NCBI RefSeq assembly: GCF_027579695.1
Contig: NC_083589.1
Span: 39,990,835 to 40,054,834, forward strand
DNA from: Neoarius graeffei
Taxonomy: Eukaryota; Chordata; Actinopteri; Siluriformes; Ariidae
DNA: 64,000 nucleotides
Direction of reading: 5' to 3'
A model generated the notes under the pieces. That model searched no databases, was not told the DNA's origin, and saw only the letters and a list, made by a program, of their open reading frames with translations. Positions 11,988 to 23,679 of this stretch are shown one piece after another; position 1 is the stretch's first letter, and the number at the start of each line of letters is the position of its first letter. The translations under genes were made by a program, and so were the position numbers.

Positions 11988-13218
11988 CACTACCTTTCAA
12001 AAGTTTGGGGTCACCCAGACAATTTTGCGTTTTCCATGAAAAGTCACACTTTTATTTACCACCATAAGTTGTAAAATGAATAGAAAATATAGTCAAGACA
12101 TTTTTCTGGCCATTTTGAGCATTTAATCGACCCCACAAATGTGATGCTCCAGAAACTCAGGCTACGTTTACATTAGACCGTATCTGTCTCGTTTTCTTCG
12201 CGGATGCACTGTCCGTTTACATTAAACCGCCTGGAAACGCCGGGAAACGGGAATCCGCCAGCGTCCACGTATTCGATCCAGATCGTGTCAGCTCCGGTGC
12301 TGTGTAAACATTCAGAATACGCGGATACGCTGTGCTGAGCTCTAGCTGGCGTCTCATTGGACAACGTCACTGTGACATCCACCTTCCTGATTCGCTGGCG
12401 TTGGTCATGTGACGCGACTGCTGAAAAACGGCGCGGACTTCCGCCTTGTATCACCTTTCATTAAAGAGTATAAAAGTATGAAAATACTGCAAATACTGAT
12501 CCAAATACTGCCCATTGTGTAGTTATGATTGTCTTTAGGCTTGCCATCCTTCGACTTGCAAGTGGTAAGTGATATGCGCTGGGATCACACACACAGCGGC
12601 TCAGTCCCGAATCACAGCTTGTTCACTTCACTCGCGCGCTCTGTGAGCTGCGCAGGGGCGGAGTGCGCACCCTCCAGAGGGCACTCGCTGTTCAGGGCGG
12701 AGTGATTTGGAGCGCAGGATGCCTGCGGAGCCGAGCGTATCCGTGTATTGGTATTGCTGTGTGCACGCAAATCGTGTATTGGTGTTGCTGTGTGCACACT
12801 AATCGTTTTAAAAACGTTAATCTGATGATCCGCTGATACGGTCTAATGTAAACATGGGCTCAATCTGCTCAAAGGAAGGTCAGTTTTATAGCTTCTCTAA
12901 AGAGCTAAACTGTTTTCAGCTGTGCTAACATGATTGTACAAGGGTTTTCTAATCATCCATTAGCCTTCTGAGGCAATGAGCAAACACATTGTACCATTAG
13001 AACACTGGAGTGAGAGTTGCTGGAAATGGGCCTCTATACACCTATGGAGATATTGCACCAAAAACCAGACATTTGCAGCTAGAATAGTCATTTACCACAT
13101 TAGCAATGTATAGCGTGTATTTCTGATTAGTTTAAAGTGATCTTCATTGAAAAGAACAGTGCTTTTCTTTCAAAAATAAGGACATTTCAAAGTGACCCCA
13201 AACTTTTGAACGGTAGTG
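11988..13218. mobile_element. Tc1/mariner-type element split by a Harbinger insertion
   Basis: Inverted ends CACTACCTTTCAAAAGTTTG and CAAACTTTTGAACGGTAGTG, flanked by TA on both sides. Without the insertion at 12160-12859 it is about 530 bp, so it is non-autonomous. Confidence 0.85.
12160..12859. mobile_element. Harbinger-like non-autonomous element (700 bp)
   Basis: Inverted ends GGCTACGTTTACATTAGACC and its partner GGTCTAATGTAAACATGGGC. The 3-bp duplication TCA lies at 12157-12159 and 12860-12862. It interrupts the Tc1-like element 11988-13218. Confidence 0.75.
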
Positions 13219-13604
13219 TATATGTTCAATGTCTTAAATAGTTAATATTCAAGGTTTTGCACTTTTTTTTTTTTTTGGTCCGTATTTAAATGTGTAAAAG
13301 CAGATGTGCAATATTGACAGTTAATTAACTGCTTTGTACAAAAGGTCAGATTTTCCTCATGTCTAATCTCTTCCACTGAAGCACATGTTCAGACGACACT
13401 CCGATGGATCTGATCTAGAATGGATCATTTAAAAGGTTAAAAAGGATAAAAATGTTTTGGACAAACTTGTGAAGTCCATGTCACCTCGAATTCACAGTAA
13501 AGCATTAAAGCAAAAAATGGGCACGCTAAATACTAAAACTCTGAAACCCATGCAAATATTTCAAATATTCTAGTTTTTAGTCAAGTTGTTGGCAAAAATA
13601 TAAT

Positions 13605-13900
13605 TACCTCGTCCGCTACGGAGTAAGCAGGACGAGGTATTGTTTTTGGTCGGGTTTCTTTGTTTGTTTCTTTGTTGTTTTGTTAACGATATTACAGGAA
13701 AACGGCTGGATCAATCTTCATGAAACTTTCAGGATAGATGGGCACTGGTCTCAAATAGAACCTCCAACATTTTGAGGGTCGTCCGGTCAAGGTCACTAAA
13801 AAGGTCAAAATCGTTTTTGTTGTGGCTACTGCCTCATATAGAGGTGCTAGCTACTACGTCATCGTGCTGTAAGAATCTAAGAGTGTAACAGTCGTGCACT
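13605..13900. repeat. dispersed repeat with hairpin end
   Basis: Begins with CCTCGTCCGC and GCAGGACGAGG, which form a stem, followed by a T-rich TTTGTTTG run and ACGATATTACAGGAAAACGG. This type of repeat is familiar from many aquatic animal genomes, but I cannot assign a class. Confidence 0.4.
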
Positions 13901-13909
13901 GCACATGTG

Positions 13910-14125
13910 CATACACGTGTTCCGATTAAAATGGCCGGTGAGTGTATACAATTTGGTTCACCATTCGAAATAAATGGACTAGACTAAAGAAATCGCTTTC
14001 AGACATGTTTATGCTTATTACAGAGGGAAAATGCGTTCCACTGAGCTCTAGCGCCGGGCCATTTCCGGGAAATAAGAGTTTGGGTCATGGCGACAGCGTG
14101 TGTATGTCAGCCTCGGCTGATGGAT
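13910..14125 (+). repeat. dispersed repeat with exon-like ORF, copy 2
   Basis: Plus-strand partner of 2156-2395, containing AAAATGGCCGGTGAGTG and the frame SLSDMFMLIT. This copy has lost the frame near its start. Confidence 0.5.
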
Positions 14126-15085
14126 TTATTGTAGTTTGTTAAAACTGTAATAAACTGGAATGTACAGTTGGAATGGAAGACTGTTGGTAAATTTCTTCCT
14201 ACTTGTGGTTTATAAGACGAACCTCACACTGTCCCTTTCCTCTTTAAATTGAAATTGAAACCACTGTTGCTCTCTAGGTGTGGACAAATCAGAACAGGAA
14301 ACCCAACTAACCAGGCTAAACAGCGTCTACTAATTAAGAACTAAACATGACGAGTGTTGTTGTAGAAAACTATTCACCGATATTCAAACGGTTCAATGTT
14401 TTATCTGATTAATTAACAGAATGTCATGCTTTTTATCAGTTTATAGTTGTGTTTAATGCTGTAGAACATCTGCAAGATGAGTTCGTTCCTGTTATCCTTT
14501 ATGTTATAGCAGCTATAAAAGCAGTCCTTATATTCTTCTGTCTCTTTACGTTAAAGGTTCTGACTGCAAAGTTGAATTCTGGGCAAAATGTTCTATTTCT
14601 ATTGCTGTTGGAGTTTGGAGATGTTTCGCTGCTGTACACACCGTGTATCCTGTGTGTAAATGTTTTTGCCGAGATAAAACCCGCTCCGCATTTTATGATT
14701 CCGGAGGTTGCTGAAACAAGTGAGCAACAATATCATGTGACCACCGTGGGGCGTGTTTAACCTACTTTTAACCAAAACAAGTCGGCATGGGCAAACATGG
14801 CGGACTCGGCTCTCCCGCCAGGAAAAGAAAAGGAAAGCCTGCGTAGTGAGTGCAACTGCAAGATACAGCAAGGTTAGATGACGTCATTTTTCTGGACAGA
14901 TAACTAAATCATTCTAGCTAGTGCTTAGCTATCTTATCCTTAGAATGCATGGACTCGACTCCACGGTAGCGAGTATGGAGTTCTACACCTAATGTTTCGA
15001 TCTTACAGAGAAAGAAACGATAACACAAAAGCAGTAACAGAGAAAAGATATACTTGTCTTTTGTTTCACGGATCTATTCACAAAT

Positions 15086-15464
15086 CTCATCTCATCTCAT
15101 CATCTCTAGCCGCTTTATCCTGTTCTACAGGGTCGCAGGCAAGCTGGAGCCTATCCCAGCTGACTACGGGCGAAAGGCGGGGTACACCCTGGACAAGTCG
15201 CCAGGTCATCACAGGGCTGACACATAGACACAGACAACCATTCACACTCGCATTCACACCTACGGTCAATTTAGAGTCACCAGTTAACCTAACCTGCATG
15301 TCTTTGGACTGTGGGGGAAACCGGAGCACCCGGAGGAAACCCACGCGGACACGGGGAGAACATGCAAACTCCGCACAGAAAGGCCCTCGCCAGCCACGGG
15401 GCTCAAACCCGGACCTTCTTGCTGTGAGACTACAGCGCTAACCACTACACCACCGTGCCGCCCC
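15086..15464 (-). mobile_element. V-SINE, full length with target duplication
   Basis: Subfamily 1 copy flanked by CTATTCACAAAT (15074-15085) and CTATTCGCAAAT (15465-15476). Confidence 0.94.
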
Positions 15465-15476
15465 CTATTCGCAAAT

Positions 15477-16590
15477 GTCAACCACAAATTTCATACCTGC
15501 AATTCAAAACTCCCCGAGGTCGACGCAGAGTCACAATGTTTTCCACGCATTGCCATCTTGGTGTGACCCAGTTCCATAATTACGCTAATTAACTAAAGCT
15601 CCTCGCGTTCGGCTATTTCCGTAGGGCCATACTGTTTACCTCAAGAGGTAGGAAAACGGTCCCAAAATGGAGGAACACGACCCTCAGGACATCAAAATGA
15701 TCACATTTTGTCCACATGATATTGTTCTTGCGAGACACAGGAAAATGCCATGCACAATAAAAAAAAAATTTAATTTTAAAATTTCAGATAACTCTGCAGT
15801 CAGCGTATTTAATAAAACAATGCTAAACAAACAAAAATAAAAACACAGCTTGTCATGTACAACAAACTAGAAAAAACACAAAGTCCTGAAACTGTCTTGT
15901 GATGGAAAATTTACTGTCTGTTGCAAATGCTGACACTGGAGTCTCCTTCCATAAATGTTAAATTTACTGTCCGCACAATAAGCTTAACCATACTTACGAT
16001 TATATTATTAGGCTTAGATTATGTGATCATCCACCCTACACGTTCCTGTGTTAGGTGTTACTGCGGAAACAATAATATATTCAAGAAAATAAATACTGTA
16101 TAAACGTGCGATCTGAATTACATAAACACCTTCTGACCAATCAGAAAAGAGCATTCATCAGAGCTGTAGTTTAACAATTGAAAGTAAAAGTATAGTAAAC
16201 TAATTATATAATATTAATACAGACTAAGGAAAATCTCTACGTAGTTGAATCAATGGAAAGGGTGATTTTATGTAACCACAATCTTTAACTTTTCCTGTTA
16301 TCTCTGGTGATGAAATATCATGTTTGCACCATTGACAGAAAGTCAGTGGCTAATATTTTGGGTACGAGCAGTGGTGTCCATTCACACGATGATGTCACGA
16401 GAGTCTAGCTAGCTCTAGCTAACGTTGACGTGTTTCTGAATATGCTGGTGCGTTTTGGTTTTGACGTTGCTGTATTTTTAGTTTGTTCATGAGTTTTGCA
16501 CTCACAGTTCACTGTTGTAGTCTCTTATTCTGTGTCATTTAAATAGCTTGCCTCTCAGGCTCTGGACTGTCTGTAGAACATCTAAATAAT
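15477..16590. other. no gene recognised
   Basis: AT-rich; the 60-aa frame at 15921-16103 has no motif. No supported feature. Confidence 0.35.
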
Positions 16591-16593
16591 ATT

Positions 16594-16727
16594 GGCTGGC
16601 TTTTTTCGTGGTCTATCAGATATATTCCTTTCAGCTAGCATGATACTGAACGAGTCTTCAACTCGTTCAGTATCATGCTAGCTGAATGGAATATATCTGA
16701 TAGACCACAAAAAAAGCCATCCAATAT
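16594..16727. mobile_element. palindromic MITE
   Basis: Nearly perfect hairpin. The left arm runs from ATATTGGCTGGC to GATACTGAACGAGT, the loop is CTTCA, and the right arm is its complement back to CCAATAT. The same arm occurs singly at 63690-63763, so it derives from the ends of a longer element. Confidence 0.85.
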
Positions 16728-16736
16728 TATTATTAT

Positions 16737-17547
16737 TAGGGCTGTCAAAAGATTAATTTTCTTGATCGCAACTAATCTCAGAAATTTCATAGTTAATCGC
16801 GATTAATCTTGATTTACTTTGCATGTGTAAAATTGATATTGTGCAGTAAGACCATTCGAATCTAAAGTTAAACCCACAATGCAAAGTATTTTGACCATTG
16901 TGTCTTAAATTGGAATAAAATGAAGACAGAGACAAAAGCAGAATTTATCTTTTGGCCTTTTTTATTTCAAAAAGAGTGTAGAGAAAGGAAAACAAGTATT
17001 AAGAATGAATGACTGGCTACTTTGGAGAAATTGTAAATAAATGAACACAAGAAAAAAATCAGAAAAAGTGCCATGTAGACCCACTTGTCTCTACTTCAGA
17101 TTTGACTATGAACAATGTAATGTCAGGCCACTCTCTTCTTCAAAAATAAAATGTCACCATAAAAAAATAAATAACCATACAAAGCACTTCATAACTTAAA
17201 TTCAAACAAACCATTCAGAGGTCCAGAAAACCGTTGCTTATCCATCACAAAAGAGGACTAAACTGAAGACAACAGCGTGTCCTTCCATGCCAATGCCAAC
17301 AACTCGATGGAAACCACACGCTTCCGCTCGAACTGCCTACGGATGCGTAGAAGGAACAAAAGACTAGCAAACTCGAAATAGCGCGTTTAACCGAAAATGA
17401 GTTTAATTAATACAACCAGAGGAGCTGCATGTGGATGGTAGAAGTGCGGAAAATGCTGGTAAACTCTGATCGCGATTAAAAAAAATATTCGCGATCACAA
17501 TTTACATTAATCTAATCACGATTAACGCGTTAATATTCCCAGCCCTA
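16737..17547. mobile_element. hAT-type non-autonomous element (811 bp)
   Basis: Ends TAGGGCTGTCAAAAGATTAA and TTAATATTCCCAGCCCTA, with an 8-bp flank ATTATTAT at 16729-16736 and 17548-17555. The flank sits in (ATT)n DNA, so the duplication is less telling than usual. No transposase frame. Confidence 0.75.
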
Positions 17548-17580
<33 letters not shown>

Positions 17581-17844
17581 ATACACTCTTTTTATATCAG
17601 CATTCTCAAAGGCCAATGCTAGCTTACCCGCGACTCGGTGCTGTTAGCGTGGCAGTCCAGTTAGCTTCCAGCTGGTGTAATGTTAATGCAGCCCAATGCT
17701 AGTGCAGTCAAGCGGAATATTATTATTTCCCTGTGTAATTTACTTAATTACTTTTAAACTCAACATCAACAACTACACACAACAGAGCAACCTGGCAGCC
17801 AAAATTCTCTCAAAATCGTCCGCTTTTAACGAAGCAAACCTCGT

Positions 17845-18570
17845 GGCCATGTTTATTTACAAACTGTCACAGTCACTCGCTGGCACGGAAGTTTTACATC
17901 TCCGATGTGTGTCTTTTCCAGTTTTTCAATGTCCGTTGGTATGTTTTTCTCTTGTAAATATGCGTGAAGAATATATATAATGAAGTTTTAGTAGCCTTTT
18001 GGGTGTTCAGCGCATCTTTAATTTCAGTTTATTTATTTTGTGCTTAAACCTGTAGGCTCAGGCGTAAGAATAGGCGTAACGTATCCTCTACATGTCGTAA
18101 AAGGCGACTAAAAGGGGTTGGCGTCAGGAAGGGCATCCGACCGTAAAACCCCGCCAGAACCTAGATATGACAAGTCAACCAAGCACAGCTTCGGAAAATA
18201 AGAAGACTTGTCAGAAACGCCGACCCCACGTAGAAGTGGGAAAAGGTGGAGAGAAAGAAGGAGAGCTTAAACCTAGCACTGGATTAGCCTCGTCTTCTCG
18301 CTTTCCTGGCGGACAAAGAAATGATTGTGCGCATGCACAGCAGAAAAGTTTTGTCATTGGATTTTCACATGAGCTCGGACATGTGACGTTGTGTTGTCTT
18401 GACAACGTGCAATATTATAACAGTATTGCACGCTCATTCTCCATTGGGGAGAGTGGTGTAATACATGGAGGATAAGCAATATGATAACAATATTGCATGC
18501 CATCAATAAACCCGCTAGAAGGGAATAGAATACAGGTTTTTATTCCGTGGAAAAAGTGGCCCGTATGTAT
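17845..18570. repeat. dispersed repeat related to 9125-9405
   Basis: Related blocks at both ends: GGCCATGTTTATTTACAAAC near 17845 and GTTGTCTTGACAACGTGCAA near 18390. Between them, about 18050-18170 contains GGCGTCAGGAAGGGCATCCG, familiar from fish repeats. Confidence 0.5.
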
Positions 18571-18574
18571 AATA

Positions 18575-19495
18575 ATACCTGGTATTGCAGCATAAAAAAT
18601 GAAGAAGCGCTCACACCTCAGCTTCACGATGAGAAGATGCTTGGCCTACAAAGAACAAATCTGCGAACAAGCGCCACTCCACTGGGACACATGCTGAGGA
18701 TGGTCCATTTTTGAAGGTTTATTAATAAGCCTGTGCCTTACAACAGGGAAAAGGACTTCAATTCAAATGTTCTCTTCATATGATAATTTATCCTTTGAGA
18801 TCACACACCTGGTCAGTGGGATGTGGGATGCGAATACAATGAAAATGGTAAACAGGCTTGCAGGCTGGATGCCAGATCTTGTAATTACAGCTCATTTACA
18901 ATTCAGTCTGGATATATTGTAGCTTTCTTTGTTTATATTAACAATGTCTGAGACAATATTATGATCTCAAAGCTTCAGACAATAGAACTGATACAACTTG
19001 CTTTCCCAATAATTAATCATTTCATAATTACTAATAATACAACACTGCTTCCCTTTGAGTCCTTGTCTTGTCTTTGCCACGACCCCTTAAACCACGGCTG
19101 ATACACAGGACGCAAAATGCCATGACATCATTAAATGAACGCATTTAGGTTAGTGATGGAAGAGTCACATGTCTTACCACATAGCCTAGGCGAGTGACAA
19201 CAGTGGCTTGTGTCATCATATTCCATGACACACATGACAAGTCTTGTGCAAACAACTTTTTTTTTTAAGGAATAAGTAGCTGAAATGAATCTTATTCTTC
19301 CTGCATAGAGCAGGAGGTTGCTGGATGGTATTGAGGGATGAGCAGCAGAACATGAACAGGAAGACACTCTCAGGTTCATGTGACTGAGGGTGCATTAGTA
19401 TTATGATGTAACAAAGAAGCATCAGTGGAATGACAGGATTATGATTAAGAGATGCCAGACATGTGACATGACAGCAGTCACGTCATTAGTAGATT
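18575..19495. other. no gene recognised
   Basis: No supported gene or named repeat. Short frames (19131-19379, 19216-19422) have no motif. Confidence 0.35.
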
Positions 19496-19497
19496 GA

Positions 19498-20010
19498 GCT
19501 ATATGAAGCAGCTTTGAGACCAGAAGAAGAACTTTATTCATCATACGTACACTTAAGCACAGTGAAATTCCTCTCTGCATTTAACCCATCTGAAGCAGTG
19601 AACACAGACGTGTGAGCAGTGAGCGCACGCACACACATACCCAGAGCACTGGGCGGCTATGCTACAATACCCAGGGAGTAGTTGAAGGTTAGGTGCCTTG
19701 CTCAAGGGCAATTCAGCCCAAGGCTGCCTCATGTTAACCTAACTGCATGTCTTTGGACTGTGGAGGAAACCCATGCAGCCACAGAGAGAACATGCAAACT
19801 CCACACATGACTGCTGGGCTCAAACCCAGAATCTTCTTGCTGTGAGGCGACAGTGCTAGCCACTACACCACCGTGCCACCCTAAAGGTCACTGGTTTAAT
19901 TCCCTGGACCAGCAAGAATGGCTGAAGTGCCCTTGAGCAAGGCACCTGCTCGCCAGGCTGCTCCAGGTACGTCGTGCATCACTCTGGATAAAAGCATCCG
20001 CTAAATGTAA
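19498..20010 (+). mobile_element. tRNA-SINE with UnaL2-like tail, split by a V-SINE
   Basis: The left piece (to about 19521) reads GAAGCAGCTTTGAGACC; the right piece (19882-20010) resumes AAAGGTCACTGG and ends CTGGATAAAAGCATCCGCTA. The uninterrupted order is seen in the copy at 23346. The end matches the conserved 3' stem-loop of UnaL2/L2-type LINEs. Confidence 0.75.
19522..19881 (-). mobile_element. V-SINE subfamily 2, full length
   Basis: V-SINE head and V domain joined to a different 3' part, ending on this strand at AAGAAGAACTTTATTCATC. It is inserted within the SINE at 19498-20010. Confidence 0.85.
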
Positions 20011-20053
20011 TATATGTTCTGACTGAGAGAAAGTAAGTAAATAAATACATGCA

Positions 20054-20056
<3 letters not shown>

Positions 20057-20102
<46 letters not shown>
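20057..20102. repeat. (GA)n microsatellite
   Basis: About 23 uninterrupted GA units, 360 bp from the large minisatellite. Confidence 0.95.
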
Positions 20103-20105
<3 letters not shown>

Positions 20106-20465
20106 ATCAGTATGATTATAATTATAACTCAGAAGCCATCAGAAGTGTGATCTGACTGCAGATGCATCATCAGAAATAAATGTGATCGAAGAGAAGGGAT
20201 CTGATCTGATCTGCAGGTATGAGCAGCATGATATGAAAGAAGCAGCTAGGACATTAATTATAATGGACAGTAGTCTACAACATCTTTGGAAGATCACAGC
20301 TATATGGTGTGACTGTATGGTAAGAGGTTGATCAAGGAGACTGATATGATCACATCTTCAACATGGCAAAGTTTCACAGTCGGACATGTCTAAGGAAGGC
20401 CTGGTTGAAGATGCAGTGTGATCTGATAGAGAAGACTGAGATGTGGTGATGCCTGACAGAGCAGT

Positions 20466-22019
20466 ATGATATGAGATGTGATATATGAGATGATATATAT
20501 GTGATATATGATATATGAGATATATGAGATGTGATATACGAGATGTGATATACGATATGATGTACGAGATGAGATGATATGAGATGTGATCTATGAGATG
20601 ACGTATGAGATGTGATCTATGAGATGCGATCTGTGATATGATATATGAGATGTGATCTATGATATGATATATGAGATGTGATCTGTGATATGATATAGGA
20701 GATGTGATCTGTGATATATATGATATATGAGATATGATCTATGATATGTGATCTATGAGATGAGATATGAGATGAGATAAATGAGATGTGATCTATGAGA
20801 TGTGATGTGGTCTATGAGATATGTGATCTATGAGATATGTGATCTATGAGATATGTGATCTATGAGATGTGAGATGTGATCTATGAGATATGTGATCTAT
20901 GAGATGTGAGATGTGATCTATGAGATATGTGATCTATGAGATGTGAGATGTGATCTATGAGATATGTGATCTATGAGATGTGAGATGTGATCTATGAGAT
21001 ATGTGATCTATGAGATGTGAGATGTGATCTATGAGATATGTGATCTATGAGATGTGAGATGTGATCTATGAGATATGTGATCTATGAGATGTAAGATGTG
21101 ATCTATGAGATGCGGGATGTGATCTATGAGATGTGAGATGTGATCTATGAGATGTGAGATGTGATCTATGAGATGTGGTCTATGAGATATGAGACGTGAT
21201 CTATGAGACGTGATCTATGAGATGTGAGATGTGATCTATGATCTATGAGATGTGATCTATGAGATGTGAGATGTGATCTATGAGATATGTGATCTATGAG
21301 ATGTAATCTATGAGATGTGATCTATGAGATGTGATCTATGAGATGTGGTCTATGAGATATGAGACGTGATCTATGAGACGTGATCTATGAGATGTGAGAT
21401 GTGATCTATGATCTATGAGATGTGATCTATGAGATGTGATCTATGAGATATGTGATCGATGAGATGTGATCGATGAGATGTGATCTATGAGATGTGATCT
21501 ATGAGATGTGATCTATGAGATGTGAGATGTGATCTATGAGATGTGATCTATGAGATGTGAGATGTGATCTATGAGATGTGATCTATGAGATGTGATCTAT
21601 GAGATGTGATCTATGAGATGTGAGATGTGATCTGTGAGATGTGATCTATGAGATGTTAGACGTGATCTATGAGATGTGATCTATGAGATGTGAGACGTGA
21701 TCTATGAGATGTGATCTATGAGATGTGATCTATGAGATGTGATCTATGAGATGTGAGACGTGATCTATGAGATGTGATCTATGAGATGTGATCTATGAGA
21801 TATGAGACGTGATCTATGAGATGTGATCTATGAGATGTGAGATGTGATCTATGAGACGTGATCTATGAGATGTGATCTATGAGATATGAGACGTGATCTA
21901 TGAGATGTGATCTATGAGATGTGAGATGTGATCTATGAGACGTGATCTATGAGATGTGATCTATGAGATGTGAGACGTGATCTATGAGACGTGATCTATG
22001 AGATGTGATCTATGAGATG
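20466..22019. repeat. 1.55 kb minisatellite, basic unit about 14 bp
   Basis: Long tandem array of the unit ATGAGATGTGATCT and variants (ATGAGATATGTGATCT, ATGAGACGTGATCT). The left part (20466-20800) is degenerate and the right part is homogeneous. Between about 20820 and 21090 a higher-order unit of about 37 bp recurs, alternating ATGAGATATG and ATGAGATGTGAG subunits. The array lies inside kiaa0930 intron 1, and its right edge is only about 35 nt from the exon 1 donor. It has no spacer structure and is not a CRISPR array. Confidence 0.97.
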
Positions 22020-22054
22020 ATGTACATCAGTATACTGTATGCTCCAGGACTCAC

Positions 22055-22199
22055 CGATCCCGCTGATCTCCTGCCGAATATTCAGTCGGTTCCGCTCTTC
22101 TGCGATGGCCTTGAGTATGTGCTGCAGGGACCGGTCCGGCTCTCCGGGCTCCTCCTCCGCTGCTCCCGCCGTCTGACAGTAACTCGGGAGGGACGCCAT
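22055..22199 (-). CDS. kiaa0930: kiaa0930 homologue, first coding exon (partial gene)
   Basis: The exon encodes 48 residues plus one base of a split Gly codon. It starts at an ATG in a good context (G at -3, ATGG). The C-terminal stretch LKAIAEERNRLNIRQEISGI matches the start of human KIAA0930 (AIAEERGRLSLRREVCGLG, followed there by CFKDDRIVFWTW). The exon ends exactly where that conserved block is split, at a consensus donor (GTGAGT on the minus strand, 22049-22054). The N-terminal 25 residues are Ala/Glu/Pro-rich and look disordered. The family is conserved in vertebrates but its molecular function is poorly known; no catalytic motif is visible here. I looked for exon 2 in 1-22000 and did not see it, so intron 1 probably exceeds 20 kb. 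An in-frame upstream ATG at 22259 exists, but the frame there runs through an acceptor-like ttttag, so I prefer 22199. Confidence 0.85.
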
Positions 22200-22439
22200 G
22201 CCCCAGCTGAGCTCATGACAGTCTAAAACACAGCCACAGCGCTCTGGATTAATCAGCACGGTTGATTGTGAATTTCAGTTGTGAGAAGGACTCCACACTG
22301 CTGCTGTCATGTCACGGTTACAGCATGACACTTCAGTTTTATACAGCTCTCTACACCACAAGCGTCCTCTTCTCACTTCCGACTTCTTCAACACAAAAGC
22401 TCAGCTGACAGCGTGTTTTTCCCAACCGTTTTGCGATAA

Positions 22440-22640
22440 ACCCGCCTCCTTTATTATGATTGGCTAGTCGCGTCCTGCCTTGCGCGCTTGATTTGGCAGA
22501 TCTACGATAAACCAATCAGAAAGCCGCTTTAGGGTAAACTACTGGCCAATCAGCGTGCAGGGGCGGTGTCTATCGTGAAGCTGGTAGGAAACAAAAGCAC
22601 AGGCGGCTGGGAAACACCCGACTTCCTGTAACGCAGGGCA
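22440..22640 (-). promoter_or_regulatory. putative kiaa0930 promoter region with CCAAT boxes
   Basis: This GC-rich, CpG-containing stretch lies directly upstream of kiaa0930 exon 1. It holds three CCAAT motifs in about 90 bp: one reading CCAAT on the minus strand at 22459-22463, and two reading CCAAT on the plus strand at 22512-22516 and 22546-22550. Clusters of CCAAT boxes are typical of NF-Y-bound, TATA-less housekeeping promoters. I see no TATA box. The transcription start site cannot be placed from sequence alone. Confidence 0.45.
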
Positions 22641-22706
22641 ACGGAAAACCTTTTAAAGGGGACGAGCATGAGAGCTTTGGGACGAGTCCCTTCCAAGTGC
22701 AGATAT

Positions 22707-22750
22707 TATAATAATAATAATAATAATTATTATTATTATTATTATTATTC
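22707..22750. repeat. (AAT)n/(ATT)n microsatellite
   Basis: ATA repeats change directly into ATT repeats, forming a small inverted repeat upstream of kiaa0930. Confidence 0.9.
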
Positions 22751-22806
22751 CTTCTACAACCGTTTGTAGCATGATATCTTGATATGAATATAAGATCATA
22801 CACAGA

Positions 22807-23131
22807 TGGTGCTGTAATGGTTAGCACTGTTGCCTCACAGCTAGAAGGTTCTGGGTTCGAGAACAGGGGCCTTTCTGTGTGGAGTTTGCATGTTCTTTCT
22901 GTGTCTGCGTAGGTTTCCTCCAAAGACATGCAGGTTAGGTTAACTGGTGACTCTAAATTGAGCGTAGGTGTGAATGTGAGTGTGAATGGTTGTCTGTGTC
23001 TATGTGTCAGCCCTGTGATGACCTGGCGACTTGCCCAGGGTGTACCCCGCCTTTCGCCCGTAGTCAGCTGGGATAGGCTCCAGCTTGCCTGCAACCCTGC
23101 ACAGGATAAGCAGTTACGGATAATGGATGGC
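22807..23131 (+). mobile_element. V-SINE, internally deleted
   Basis: Diverged subfamily 1 copy with deletions after the head and in the V domain. The flanking duplication TCATACACAGA lies at 22796-22806 and 23132-23142. The tail is ATGG-type. Confidence 0.88.
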
Positions 23132-23345
23132 TCATACACAGAGGCTAAATCCCAAATGGTTGTTTGAAGGACGCATAGTTTTAACAATATGACACCTGAT
23201 GACATGTATAACATCCCATTCCAGATTTAGCCCCCTTTGCTGTTATTAAAAAAAAAAAAACACTCTTCTGGGAAGGATTTCCATGAGTTTTTGGAGTACG
23301 GCTACTGAGATTTGTATCTATTCAGACACAATAGCATTAGTGAGT

Positions 23346-23520
23346 GGGGGAAGCCATGGCCTAATGGTTAGAGAAGCAGCTTTGGGACCAAAAGGTCACT
23401 GGTTTGATTCCCTGGACCAGCAAGAATGACTGAAGTGCCCTTGAGCAAGACACCAAGCCCCCAGGCTGCTCTGGGTACAGTATGTTGTACATTGCTTTGG
23501 ATAAGAGTGTCTGCTAAATG
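23346..23520 (+). mobile_element. tRNA-SINE with UnaL2-like tail
   Basis: The head is GAAGCCATGGCCTAATGG with B box GGTTTGATTCC. The tail TTGGATAAGAGTGTCTGCTA keeps the stem-loop that L2-clade reverse transcriptases recognise. Confidence 0.8.
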
Positions 23521-23679
23521 CCCATAATGTAGTGAGTGAAGTCAGGCACAGAAGTTGGGTGATGAGGCCAAGGGTGTAGAGGTCAGGGATCTGTGCAGGA
23601 CACTTGAGTCCTTCCTCACCAAACCATGTCTTTTTGAAGGTAATGCGACAGCACACAAAGACATTGGGAGTCGAATACC

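Noticed and set aside
14449-14760. 103-aa hydrophobic ORF
   Set aside because: It has membrane-like runs but no recognisable family, no splice context and AT-rich codon use; best explained by chance in T-rich DNA.
16594-16727. Transcription terminator or microRNA hairpin
   Set aside because: The hairpin arm is part of a transposon family (single arm at 63690), so a MITE explains it.
1-22000. Further kiaa0930 exons on the minus strand
   Set aside because: I looked for the conserved CFKDDRIVFWTW and later blocks in this part and found none by eye; a translated search would be decisive.
20466-22019. CRISPR-like regular array
   Set aside because: Units are contiguous without unique spacers and the DNA is vertebrate; it is a minisatellite.
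22197-22259. N-terminal extension of kiaa0930 from the upstream ATG at 22259
   Set aside because: The added sequence runs through an acceptor-like tgtgttttag, resembles no family member, and the ATG at 22199 has the better context.
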